Assembly: GCF_002020135.1 (NCBI RefSeq)
Contig: NZ_MPZS01000002.1
Span: 310,001 to 374,000 of the forward strand
Reading direction: 5' to 3'
DNA: 64,000 nucleotides
From: Thioclava marina
Lineage (GTDB): Bacteria; Pseudomonadota; Alphaproteobacteria; Rhodobacterales; Rhodobacteraceae
The notes under the pieces are model-generated. The model ran no database searches. It was not told the DNA's origin and worked only from the letters and a program-made list of their open reading frames with translations. A program made the translations under genes and the position numbers. Positions 25,615 through 33,852 of the stretch are shown here, one piece after another (the first letter of the stretch is position 1; the number at the start of each line of letters is the position of its first letter).

Positions 25615-27635
25615 GGCTCTCTAATCTCCACAATCTCTGTGCCATCAAAGTCTGATTCAAAGATGGCAGTCTTGAACTCTTTACCTTTGAAATAGCGGCT
25701 CTCTGGCTTGCGCTCCCCCTGCGTTTCAGTGTTGTGACGCACAAGCAGATACTCCGCACCGAGATGCCCTTTCAAAACCTCCAAAACTTCATCCGAGCCT
25801 TGAGATTTTGAGACAAGGAGCACAACTTGACGGGCCATTTTCGGGATGAATTCTGCGGTCGTGGCACGATAGGCATCATCGAGCTGACCAAAGGGGGAGT
25901 CGAGAACAAGTGGTGCAATTGTGCCAGGCAACAGCCGGTAGTCCTTGGCGTTCTGCCTGATGTTGGCGAACTCGACGAGCGCCGCCGTAAAAGCTAGGCC
26001 AAGGAGCTGGTTTTCACCACTTGATTTTGGCAAAGCCGTTCCGTCTGAATTCACGAGACTAATCATGTAGTCATCAGTCATGCGAAGGTTTAAAGCCTTA
26101 CGGGTCGTAGCTTCCAAAATCCGCCTGATCCCCGCGCGGAGGACTTTGCGTGCAGCATCTTCCTCAGCCTTGAGCTCCACCTCTAGCTTGCCCTTGATAG
26201 TTTCGCAAAGATTGCGTCTGCGACCATAAATCGCCGTTTGCTTGTCTTGCTTCGCGAGTTCAGTGATCTCTCGGTCGATTTCACCCTTTTCACGCTCGGA
26301 ACTCTTTATGTTTGTCTCGAACGCACCGATCTTTCGGTCAATTTCCCGCAGTTCATCGCGCAGTTCGCTGCGTCGGCGTTCCCGTTCCGCGATGTCTTCA
26401 AAATTGATACCCTTTAGCTTCTCACTGATTTCCGCGAGTTGAGCCTCGGCAGTTGCGAAGTCTTCATTTGCCTCTGTAAGTTGTGCCTTGGCTCTTGTAA
26501 GGCGGCCCGGAGCTTTGGCGCGCTCCGTCTTCAGTGATGTTAATCTCCCGCGCACTTTCGACACGCGGTCTCGCATCACTTGGTTCGCGGCCTTCTGGAG
26601 CAGGCTCGCAACTTTCTTGGCCTCGGGGCTGCCTGGTTCGAGCTTTGCGCCACAGATGCACTCTTGAGCTTCAAGGACGTCTTTGACGAATTCTTCATTG
26701 TACGGCGAGGGAATACGGCCCCGATGTTCCTTCTCATCTAGGAACGAAAAGGTTTCTTCGGTAATGCGCTTGGAAACGATGAAGCGCCCATTCTCGCCGA
26801 GCCACTTGTATACCTCATCGGCGTATTCCTTCTGACGCTTCGACGCGCGCTGAAGCTGGGCATTCAGACGATCACGGCTTTGCTGAAGCTCTTTGGCAGC
26901 AGCAGTATTTCGAAGTTTTGCTTCAATATCGTTAATTTGCTGGTCCGTCTGATCGCGCTTTGCCTTCATCGTCGTGATGCTGGCTTTGGCGGTCTCGACT
27001 TGGGTTGTCAGCGCGTCCAAGCGACTGCTCAGGTCCTCGATTTTCTTGGTTGCCGCCGTCGATGGTATCTGCCTGCGGAACTGGCTGGAGACCGCTTGCA
27101 GATCATCTATCGCGGTTTCGATTAGCGAGCACCCCAAGATGTCGCGTACGGCGCTTTTGATAGACCCTTTGTTGGTCTCTCCTAGGAAGACCTCCGCATG
27201 CTCCCCATCGAAAAGGAAATGAGAGGCCATGTCACGCGGGATCACCGTGTTGATAAACGTATCGGGCGAGTCGAGTGTGATCTGACTGCCATCGTCGATG
27301 CGAGCGATAACGAAATCACGTCCGCCAGGATTTGCGATATTAGAGAAGCGCTTAGCTATGTAGCGGCTGCCATTGTGCTCGAAGAGAACTTCGACCGAGG
27401 CAACCTTTCGACCCATTTTCTTGGCGTCGTAGTTCAGTATCTCCTCACGCTTCTCAAAGCGTGCAGTTGTCTCGCCGTAGAAGCACCAAAGAAGGGCGTT
27501 TAGCAGCGTCGTCTTGCCGACCCCATTCTCGGCATAAATAATCGTTACATTGCGCTCGGGGTCTTCGGAGAACCGAATGAATGTCTCACCAAAAAAACAT
27601 CTGAAATCGGTAAGGCGAATTTCTTCAAGTATCAT
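25611..27635 (-). CDS. DndD/SMC-like AAA ATPase
   Basis: 674-aa RecF/SMC-type ATPase. The N-terminal head has Y-A-E-N-G-V-G-K-T-T (Walker A, about 34-43). Two long coiled-coil arms flank a C-I-C-G motif reminiscent of the DndD/Rad50 hook. The C-terminal head has K-S-S-G-E-N-Q signature and L-V-L-D-S-P-F-G-Q-L-D Walker B/D-loop. The start at 27635 has GGGAG upstream; a longer frame adds 14 unrelated residues. It is the central enzyme of the minus-strand cassette. It is commonly annotated DndD, but here it belongs to the restriction-like arm because sspBCD already supplies the modification ATPase. Confidence 0.85.
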   Translation of the reverse strand: MILEEIRLTDFRCFFGETFIRFSEDPERNVTIIYAENGVGKTTLLNALLWCFYGETTARFEKREEILNYDAKKMGRKVASVEVLFEHNGSRYIAKRFSNIANPGGRDFVIARIDDGSQITLDSPDTFINTVIPRDMASHFLFDGEHAEVFLGETNKGSIKSAVRDILGCSLIETAIDDLQAVSSQFRRQIPSTAATKKIEDLSSRLDALTTQVETAKASITTMKAKRDQTDQQINDIEAKLRNTAAAKELQQSRDRLNAQLQRASKRQKEYADEVYKWLGENGRFIVSKRITEETFSFLDEKEHRGRIPSPYNEEFVKDVLEAQECICGAKLEPGSPEAKKVASLLQKAANQVMRDRVSKVRGRLTSLKTERAKAPGRLTRAKAQLTEANEDFATAEAQLAEISEKLKGINFEDIAERERRRSELRDELREIDRKIGAFETNIKSSEREKGEIDREITELAKQDKQTAIYGRRRNLCETIKGKLEVELKAEEDAARKVLRAGIRRILEATTRKALNLRMTDDYMISLVNSDGTALPKSSGENQLLGLAFTAALVEFANIRQNAKDYRLLPGTIAPLVLDSPFGQLDDAYRATTAEFIPKMARQVVLLVSKSQGSDEVLEVLKGHLGAEYLLVRHNTETQGERKPESRYFKGKEFKTAIFESDFDGTEIVEIREP

Positions 27636-27801
27636 CCGCAACACTCCCAGGTTTTGTGTGCCGCTCAATGATCTCACGCAGCTTCCGTTGGCGTTCTGTC
27701 TTCACGTTACGCTTTTCAAAGAAGTAGCTCCGCTCCAACTCGATGATCTCGCGGATGATCGGATCGTTCTTGCTGTCCGGCATTTCTGCTTCACTTGTCA
27801 T
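27625..27801 (-). CDS. 58-aa small protein heading the SMC/helicase operon
   Basis: Very short, charged, helical protein (E-I-I-E-L-E-R-S-Y-F-F-E-K-R-N core). The ATG at 27801 has GGAAGG 8 nt upstream; a longer frame to 27858 lacks a ribosome site. Its end overlaps the SMC gene by 11 nt. Small proteins of this kind recur beside DNA-modification loci, but the role is unknown; it could be an assembly factor or autoregulator. Confidence 0.7.
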   Translation of the reverse strand: MTSEAEMPDSKNDPIIREIIELERSYFFEKRNVKTERQRKLREIIERHTKPGSVADDT

Positions 27802-27883
27802 TTGTCTTACCTTCCTGCCCCTAGCCGAAAGAATTGCAGACCAGAGAAAAAAATGCAACCTTTGCGAGTCGCTCTAACATTAT

Positions 27884-27900
27884 GACAAATATGGACAAAT
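27884..27900. promoter_or_regulatory. Tandem GACAAAT sites upstream of the SMC/helicase operon
   Basis: GACAAAT occurs at 27884-27890 and again at 27894-27900, one helical turn apart and about 90 bp upstream of the first start. It is a candidate operator in the only AT-rich part of the leader. Confidence 0.35.
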
Positions 27901-28353
27901 TTGGGGCGAGATGCGATTTTGCGGCGAGGCAGACGCCACTTCCAAGACATCTTGGTGTAGGCGTCTATCGAGCCTCAAACGTTGTTAGAGAGTGGGTTTG
28001 GTACTGGCATCGCAGGAGTAGGGGCGCACCCTTTCAGGTCGGGCTGTCGTGAACCGAGCCCGCCTTTGGCGGTCTCGGCCATGCGGCTTCCATCCCTTGC
28101 GCATCATTGGCCAGCCCTGAAGGGCTGACGTTCCTTCTTTTGTTTGGGGCCTGCGGCCCCGTCCTCCGTCAAGACCAAGCCCTCCGCATGTGCTGCGGGC
28201 GCAGTCAGCGGTCTCCCCGTCCTTCCGCTCTTCGTTTGTGCAGGACGGGTGATCCCCCTCCGCTGTCTGCGGTCCTGACGGTCTCCCCCCGCTCATTGGC
28301 GCGGGCCTAGTCCGGTTGCATGCGCAACCGACTTTGAAAAGGAGAAAAGACCA
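27901..28353. other. Gene-free segment between defence operon and ardC
   Basis: About 450 bp without a supported gene. From 28000 it is GC-rich with several short palindromes such as GGGGCCTGCGGCCCC, reading into AAAAGGAGAAAAG, the ardC ribosome site. It probably holds the ardC promoter and leader. I see no clear -35/-10. Confidence 0.5.
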
Positions 28354-29256
28354 ATGAAACAAGACGTTTATCAGAAAGTGACCGGCAAGATTATTGCCGA
28401 CTTGGAGCAAGGCGAGCTGACTTGGCTCAAGCCGTGGTCAGCAGGAAACATGGACGGGCGGATAATAAAGCCGCTGCGCCATAACGGCATGGCCTACAGC
28501 GGGATCAACGTGCTGATGCTTTGGGGCGCGGCCATCGAGGGCGGTTATCTTTCGCCCTTCTGGATGACCTACCGCCAAGCCAAGGAATACGGCGCACATG
28601 TCCGCAAGGGCGAGCGCGGCAACCTCGTTGTCTATGCGAACACCATCACCAAGACCGAAGAGCAGGACGACGGCAGCGAGGAAGAGCGCAAAATCCCGTT
28701 TATGAAAGGCTACAGCGTGTTCAACGTCGAGCAGATCGAAGGGCTGCCCGAGCATTTCTATGCCAAGCCCGAGCCGATCATCGACCCCGCGCAGCGGATC
28801 GACCATGCCGAGGAATTCTTTGCGGCCACGGGCGCAGACATCCGCCACGGCGGGAATTCTGCCCACTATAGCGGCGGAACGGATCATGTGCAGATGCCGC
28901 ATTTCGAGAGCTTTCGCAGCCCCGAAGCCTACTATGCCACGCTTGCCCACGAGCTGACCCACTGGACGAAGCACCCCAAACGCCTCGACCGCGAATTCGG
29001 GCGCAAGAAGTGGGGTGATGAGGGCTATGCCCGCGAGGAACTGGTCGCGGAGCTTGGCGCGGCGTTCGTTTGTGCCGATCTGGCCCTGACGCCCGAGCCT
29101 GGCACCGATCACGCGGCCTATATCCAGAGCTGGCTCAAGGTCTTGAAGAACGACAAGCGCGCGATCTTCACTGCCGCCGCCCATGCACAGCGCGCTGCTG
29201 ACTTCCTGAATAATTTCCAACAGCAACCCGAGCAGAAGGAGAGCGCCGCCGCGTAA
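28354..29256 (+). CDS. ardC: ArdC family antirestriction protein
   Basis: 300 aa with an N-terminal ssDNA-binding domain (DUF1738; K-P-W, Y-S-G-I-N-V-L-M-L-W and Y-R-Q-A-K-E-Y-G-A-H-V-R-K-G-E) and a C-terminal metalloprotease-like domain. The latter has H-E-L-T-H near residue 199 and E-E-L-V-A-E-L-G-A-A-F carrying the third ligand. ArdC proteins protect incoming plasmid or ICE DNA from host restriction during transfer. A strong AAAAGGAG precedes the ATG. It is monocistronic with a terminator behind it. Confidence 0.93.
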   Translation: MKQDVYQKVTGKIIADLEQGELTWLKPWSAGNMDGRIIKPLRHNGMAYSGINVLMLWGAAIEGGYLSPFWMTYRQAKEYGAHVRKGERGNLVVYANTITKTEEQDDGSEEERKIPFMKGYSVFNVEQIEGLPEHFYAKPEPIIDPAQRIDHAEEFFAATGADIRHGGNSAHYSGGTDHVQMPHFESFRSPEAYYATLAHELTHWTKHPKRLDREFGRKKWGDEGYAREELVAELGAAFVCADLALTPEPGTDHAAYIQSWLKVLKNDKRAIFTAAAHAQRAADFLNNFQQQPEQKESAAA

Positions 29257-29286
29257 GCGGCGGGGCCATCACCGTGGCAAAAAATC

Positions 29287-29317
29287 GCGGCTGGCCAAAT
29301 GGCCAGCCGCACCTTTC
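29287..29317 (+). terminator. Terminator after ardC
   Basis: Perfect 10-bp stem GCGGCTGGCC/GGCCAGCCGC with an AAAT loop, followed by ACCTTTCTC. Between it and the next gene (to 29523) is about 200 bp of AT-rich sequence that likely carries the promoter. Confidence 0.75.
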
Positions 29318-29523
29318 TCGGAAGAGAGAAAGTTATTCCGCATTACCCCAAGGGAACGGGGACTTAATACATATAATACACACCATGCTAATAAACCGAA
29401 AACGCCAACTTCATGCGGCATTGAATTGACGAATTCTAAACAATGGTAACCCCAGACTCATTTAACTGAGGAAAACAGAAATTCTTAGTATTCTGATAAG
29501 GTTAATCAATATACAATGGTCTT

Positions 29524-30699
29524 ATGAGGTTTTTGGGGACAGTATTGCTATTTCTCATGATCGCCGCGCCGCAATTGGCGCAGGCGCAGCTTGCGGGAAC
29601 CGACACATCCGCTGGCGACAGTTGCGCGGGATTCCCGACCGGAGCGACCCGCATGACAGCCGATTCTGACGGCAACGGTTTACAGGTCACTCTAGTCTGC
29701 AATGGAACCACCTGGGAGCAAGAAGGGCTTGTCGCGGTAAGCAAATCCGGCAACGCTCCTGCCGCCACAGCCAACCTTTCCGATCTTGGCGACGTTGTTT
29801 TGAGCAGCGCGGCCAATGGCGATGTCATTCTATATAGTGCCGGAAATTGGTACAATGGCGCAGGCGGTGGTGGCGGCAACAAAGTCATTGATGCAGATGG
29901 TGATACGTCGATCCGCACTGAAGATGACTCTGATGTTGATAATGACCTTATTCGTTTTAACGCCGGCGGCGCGGGCACGTCCTTTTATGTTCACTCACAG
30001 GTCCTGCCCGGTGCCTATGTTGGGCCAGGTGTTCATATTATTCCACCCGGTTCGGCGGGCGGCAATATTACGGCTATGTATATAAAAAATAGTAGCTCAG
30101 TGGCGGGCGAAAACATGATACACTTTGGGCACAGTTGGGGAACTTCAAATAACGCAGGGATCGGCACAATCGGTTCGGATTCCGAACACCCGCACTCCTT
30201 GTATTTAAGGAGCTATGGCGATAGGGACATCGTATTTGAAACAAACAACGCTGAAAGAGTGCGCATTTTGGGGGAAAACGGCAATGTCGGGATAGGCGAT
30301 ATTGCCCCCTCTGCCGCTCTCGATGTTGTCGGTGACATTAATTACACAGGCGTGATCGTGGATGTGTCCGATATTCGCCTCAAGGAAAACATTCACCCGT
30401 TGAAGGAACCGCTTCGAAAGCTCACCTCGCTGAATGGTTTTTCATTTCAAATGAGAGGTGATGAGAAGCACACGACAGAATATGGCGTGTCGGCACAAGA
30501 CGTGCAAAAGGTTTTTCCTGAGCTTGTGCATCAGATCGACGAAGATGGTTCCCTTGGGGTTAGCTATGATGGTCTGATCGCCCCGATGATCGAGGCGATC
30601 AAGGAGCAGCAAGCACAAATCGAGGTGCTAAGAGCCAGGATCGACGAACTGGAAGCCCGTGACGGGCCCGTAACCGCTAGCAACCCCGAAGACCTATGA
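29524..30699 (+). CDS. Secreted protein with C-terminal S74 intramolecular chaperone
   Basis: 391 aa with a Sec signal peptide (about 1-22, A-Q-A). The middle is Gly/Asp-rich beta-structure. From about residue 280, S-D-I-R-L-K-E-N-I starts a peptidase S74 (tailspike/endosialidase) chaperone with the Ser-Lys dyad in that segment, then G-V-S-A-Q-D-V and a terminal coiled coil. S74 domains trimerise fibrous proteins and cut themselves off. A signal peptide instead of a phage context points to a surface fibre. It overlaps the next gene by ATGA. Confidence 0.8.
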   Translation: MRFLGTVLLFLMIAAPQLAQAQLAGTDTSAGDSCAGFPTGATRMTADSDGNGLQVTLVCNGTTWEQEGLVAVSKSGNAPAATANLSDLGDVVLSSAANGDVILYSAGNWYNGAGGGGGNKVIDADGDTSIRTEDDSDVDNDLIRFNAGGAGTSFYVHSQVLPGAYVGPGVHIIPPGSAGGNITAMYIKNSSSVAGENMIHFGHSWGTSNNAGIGTIGSDSEHPHSLYLRSYGDRDIVFETNNAERVRILGENGNVGIGDIAPSAALDVVGDINYTGVIVDVSDIRLKENIHPLKEPLRKLTSLNGFSFQMRGDEKHTTEYGVSAQDVQKVFPELVHQIDEDGSLGVSYDGLIAPMIEAIKEQQAQIEVLRARIDELEARDGPVTASNPEDL

Positions 30700-32384
30700 T
30701 CCAATGGGAGAAATGCGCATACTGGCTTTTCCTCGTCGCGTTCGTTTGTGCGGCGTTTGGCATCTCAAGTGCGTCGCCCGCCTATGCCGCCTGCGCCAAC
30801 CCGACGGGCATGCAAGGGGAAATTATCTACAATTCCAGTGCAGGATTTTTTCAAGGCTGCAAGGCAGATGACACATGGCAAGCACTTCATGGCAACGGGC
30901 CAGGTGCGCCCCCGACAAACGGTTTGGTCGGCTATTGGAGCATGGATGACATTTCGGGCACTACAGTGGTGGATGGCAGTGGGAATGGCAATGACGGAAG
31001 CTGGGTCAGCGACGATAGCCCTGCATTGGTGAAAACCGCACCAGGCATGATAGGAAATGCGGCAAGCTTCGACGGCCTCGGTGACGGGATTTTTCTCGAA
31101 AACACCTACCAAGGTGCTTTTAGTTTTGCGAGCGCGAATGCATTTACGATTTCCGCTTGGACGAAACTGGCCGCCTTGCAGGCGAATACCACAGTATTCA
31201 CACGCGGAGGCGTAAATACTGCATCCGACGGCACAACTTATGCGCTCTTTACGAGAGCGGCAAATAAGTGGACAACGAATATCAGCGATGGAACGTCACA
31301 ACATATCATGTATGACACCACTGAAATCGATTCTCAGCGCGTAGACCAATGGACCCACTTCACGGTTACATGGGATGGAACAAGTTTCATTTTATACAAG
31401 AACGGCACAATTGTTTCGACATCGGCGCCGGGACTTGCCCTGTGGGAGTCAACCACCCAAAACGTTCGCGGCACGTCTATTGGTGCGGAGATGCGGGACA
31501 TATCAACGGTAGACAATGAATTTAATGGTCTTATCGATGAGGTTTATGTCTATGACCGAGCGTTGAGCGGAAACGAGGTGGAAAATGTTTACCTTAGTGC
31601 AGCCCCGGAGATTGGCTATTTCGTGTTGATCGGGAACCAGCCGACAAATGTTGAAGGTAATGAGTTCACCGGTAATTTGGGGGGGCTTTCCGGTGCCAAC
31701 AGCACATGTCTGAGCTGGCTCACGACGTATGACTGGCTTGGCAGCAGCATTGCGAACAGGACTAATATGTTGACGGAATCCAATGTCAAAGCCTGGCTCT
31801 GCGATGATAGTGAATGCCAGAACTTCAATCCGAACACCCAGTATGCGTTCGGTAAGACCGAAGCTGGCGAAGAGACGACTGGCGGTATGGCATTCGCCGC
31901 CGATGCAAATGGTCTATATCCTTCCGCCGACACGGATAGTTGGGACACTGATCAATATTTTGCGCGATGGACGTATTACTGGACAGGGCGCGCCGCGGAT
32001 TTCTCCGCTGACATTGGGAATACCTGTAACAACTGGACGCTAGGTACAGGTGGAAGTGGGAGACGCGGGGATACAAGTTCAAACAGCTCCACGCGCTGGA
32101 ATGATACAACGCAATCCTGCGGCACGACGGATCAGTTTGCCTGTTTCGTAAACCCTCAAACCCAATGCAGTAACCCGACAGGAAATTCGGGTGAGATCAT
32201 CTATAATAGCAGCGAACGGGTCTTTCAGGGGTGCGCGCTTTTTAACTGGATTGCGCTTCATGCGGCCGGATCGGGCGGTGGCGGGTGTTCCAACCCGTCC
32301 GGTCAGACAGGCGAGATAATGTACAACTCGTCTTTTGATGCGTTTCAGGGATGCACCTTTGATGGCTGGGTGGCCTTTCATTAG
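30696..32384 (+). CDS. Secreted LamG-domain protein with triplicated Cys motif
   Basis: 562 aa with a signal peptide (about 1-31, A-Y-A). A ~33-residue motif C-x-N-P-(T/S)-G-x-x-G-E-I-(I/M)-Y-N-S-S-x-x-x-F-Q-G-C-x-W occurs once at the N-terminus (from about 33) and twice at the C-terminus (from about 491 and 531). Between them lie a concanavalin/LamG domain (about 75-300) and a Cys-containing domain (about 310-485) with a W-L-x-x-Y-D-W-L-G and C-N-N-W pattern like DUF1554/C-type-lectin folds. Likely a cell-surface binding protein acting with the S74 protein with which it is coupled. Confidence 0.72.
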   Translation: MIQWEKCAYWLFLVAFVCAAFGISSASPAYAACANPTGMQGEIIYNSSAGFFQGCKADDTWQALHGNGPGAPPTNGLVGYWSMDDISGTTVVDGSGNGNDGSWVSDDSPALVKTAPGMIGNAASFDGLGDGIFLENTYQGAFSFASANAFTISAWTKLAALQANTTVFTRGGVNTASDGTTYALFTRAANKWTTNISDGTSQHIMYDTTEIDSQRVDQWTHFTVTWDGTSFILYKNGTIVSTSAPGLALWESTTQNVRGTSIGAEMRDISTVDNEFNGLIDEVYVYDRALSGNEVENVYLSAAPEIGYFVLIGNQPTNVEGNEFTGNLGGLSGANSTCLSWLTTYDWLGSSIANRTNMLTESNVKAWLCDDSECQNFNPNTQYAFGKTEAGEETTGGMAFAADANGLYPSADTDSWDTDQYFARWTYYWTGRAADFSADIGNTCNNWTLGTGGSGRRGDTSSNSSTRWNDTTQSCGTTDQFACFVNPQTQCSNPTGNSGEIIYNSSERVFQGCALFNWIALHAAGSGGGGCSNPSGQTGEIMYNSSFDAFQGCTFDGWVAFH

Positions 32385-32442
32385 TAACGTTCTGTCGGCC
32401 AACTGAGAGGCCACCTATGCGGCGCCCTTCTCGACATGTGGC

Positions 32443-32649
32443 TCATGGCTGCATCGTGAAGCCTCGCGGCGTCGGTCTGGCGGGATAGCCCATCGCGCGC
32501 TCGAGATTTTCGAGGGTGGCAAGGATGTTGCGGCGCTCGGCTTCATCAAGGGTAGGTTCAGTCAGCAGCGAGGAAAAGAACTGGTGCAGTTCGCCAAGTT
32601 GTTGGGCCGTTAAGCATTGCAGCTCTTGCATGGTGATGGTTGCGATCAT
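32443..32649 (-). CDS. Small hypothetical protein
   Basis: 68 aa, mostly helical, no recognised domain. The GGAGG before the ATG at 32649 supports it. It sits alone between the LamG gene and the oriT-like site. Possibly a mobilization accessory, by position only. Confidence 0.5.
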   Translation of the reverse strand: MIATITMQELQCLTAQQLGELHQFFSSLLTEPTLDEAERRNILATLENLERAMGYPARPTPRGFTMQP

Positions 32650-32940
32650 GTGATCCTCCGTTTCGTTTCGACCCGACCAATTCGGGCCTTCTCGGGGATC
32701 GGAAGGCGCAGGACGCGGCTGCTATCGGCCACCTTCGGACGCAACGCAGTGAAGCAGGCTTTCACGCCTTGGCCGCATACGCAGCCCTTTCTGCCATTCA
32801 TGATTTTCGGAAGAGCCCTTGGACGGGTGCAGACGGAAGGGGGGATCGCGGGCTCGAAGCTGATTGCCTGCCTCGTGATGCGCGCGACGGATCAAACCCT
32901 TGGTTAAGTGGACCTGCCTCGTCCTGACACGCCTGAATTC

Positions 32941-32980
32941 CTGACCGCACGCGGTCAGCCGTCAATATCCTGCCCGCACC
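32941..32980 (+). other. oriT: Candidate oriT (RP4/MOBP-type nic region)
   Basis: A perfect inverted repeat CTGACCGC-AC-GCGGTCAG (32941-32958) is followed 7 bp later by TATCCTGCCCG (32966-32976). RP4 has the same order: inverted repeat, then TATCCTG|CCCG at nic. By analogy, nicking would fall between 32972 and 32973. A MOBP relaxase and MobC are encoded 0.9 kb away. The rest of 32650-33083 shows no supported gene. Confidence 0.6.
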
Positions 32981-33083
32981 ACTTCGGCGGGGCCGAACCG
33001 TGTGGGATATGACGCCCGACCTTCTCCCTGCGGTCTTGCGGAATGGCGTAACGAGCCAAACCACAAACCAAAGGAGCCCCATC

Positions 33084-33329
33084 ATGGCACGGACAAACAC
33101 GAAACCCGACAACCAGCAGCCCAACGCGCCCGAGTTCCTCGCCTGGCACGTCACCGACAAGGGCGAAAAGTCTTTCTGGAACAAGGTCGGCGCCGCATGG
33201 CGGCACAGGGACGGGAAAGGCTATACGCTCCAACTTGAAGTCGTCCCGATCAATGGCCGCATCGTCCTGCGTCAGCCCCTCGACGAGCCGAACGGCGGCG
33301 ACGGGCAAAACGAAAGCGGGCGCGCATGA
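33084..33329 (+). CDS. Small conserved island protein
   Basis: 81 aa with A-W-H-V-T-D-K-G-E-K-S-F-W-N-K-V-G-A-A-W and G-Y-T-L-Q-L-E-V-V-P, a pattern I associate with small proteins near relaxase genes on alphaproteobacterial plasmids. AAGGAG precedes the ATG at 33084; longer readings lack one. Function unknown. Confidence 0.7.
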   Translation: MARTNTKPDNQQPNAPEFLAWHVTDKGEKSFWNKVGAAWRHRDGKGYTLQLEVVPINGRIVLRQPLDEPNGGDGQNESGRA

Positions 33330-33364
33330 GCGCGCCCTCCACCAAAACAAGAAAGGACAAGAAG

Positions 33365-33532
33365 ATGCCTGCCTACCTAGTTTCAAAAACCATCTATATC
33401 GAACGCACGATCATCATCGATGCCGAGAACGCCGAAGCCGCCTGCCGCAACGCCGATGAGCTTCCCGAGGACCATGAAGAGTGGGCCGAAGATGTCTGCA
33501 CGTTTGTCCCTGTTGCGGTCGAGTTCGACTGA
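33365..33532 (+). CDS. Small hypothetical protein
   Basis: 55 aa, beta-alpha pattern (Y-L-V-S-K-T-I-Y-I-E-R-T-I-I-I-D-A-E-N-A-E-A-A). AAAGGA stands 7 nt before ATG 33365. An upstream ATG at 33326 overlaps the previous stop by ATGA and is a possible alternative. Probably co-transcribed with the 81-aa gene. Confidence 0.6.
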   Translation: MPAYLVSKTIYIERTIIIDAENAEAACRNADELPEDHEEWAEDVCTFVPVAVEFD

Positions 33533-33568
33533 TACGCTGGCGGCGCTTGCGCCGCCTGGGCACGTCCC

Positions 33569-33835
33569 TCAATGCATCTTGTGCGGTAGGACCTCATACA
33601 CGCGGTCCAGCGACGGATCGTCTACAACGACAACCTTCACGGGTCCGTGCAGGTCCTGATTTTCATACAAGAGCATAAAGCGTTCCGCGTAGAAGTGATC
33701 GGCATCGCTTGCCTCGCGGGCTATCCGCTGAGATTCCTCTCCCCATTCACGGGTTTCCGACGTGCCCGCATAGGCCGCTTCGTAGAGATCGAAGATGCGG
33801 CGCGGCACATAGGCGATACATTCGAATTGTTCCAT
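33569..33835 (-). CDS. Hypothetical protein downstream of relaxase
   Basis: 88 aa, soluble, acidic, with Y-V-P-R-R-I-F-D-L-Y-E-A-A-Y. AAGGAG 6 nt before ATG 33835 fixes the start. It lies 17 bp after the relaxase stop, the last gene of the mobC-relaxase operon. Function unknown. Confidence 0.65.
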   Translation of the reverse strand: MEQFECIAYVPRRIFDLYEAAYAGTSETREWGEESQRIAREASDADHFYAERFMLLYENQDLHGPVKVVVVDDPSLDRVYEVLPHKMH

Positions 33836-33852
33836 GTTCTTCTCCTTATCTA

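Noticed and set aside
20139-27801. Canonical DndBCDE-FGH locus
   Set aside because: No DndB DGQHR protein and no HerA-type DndH; DUF4007 and the large ATPase are Ssp marks, although DndC- and DndD-like relatives occur.
32617-32907. Plus-strand frame across 32.6-32.9 kb as a gene
   Set aside because: It begins inside the minus-strand 68-aa gene, has no ribosome site and no recognisable composition.
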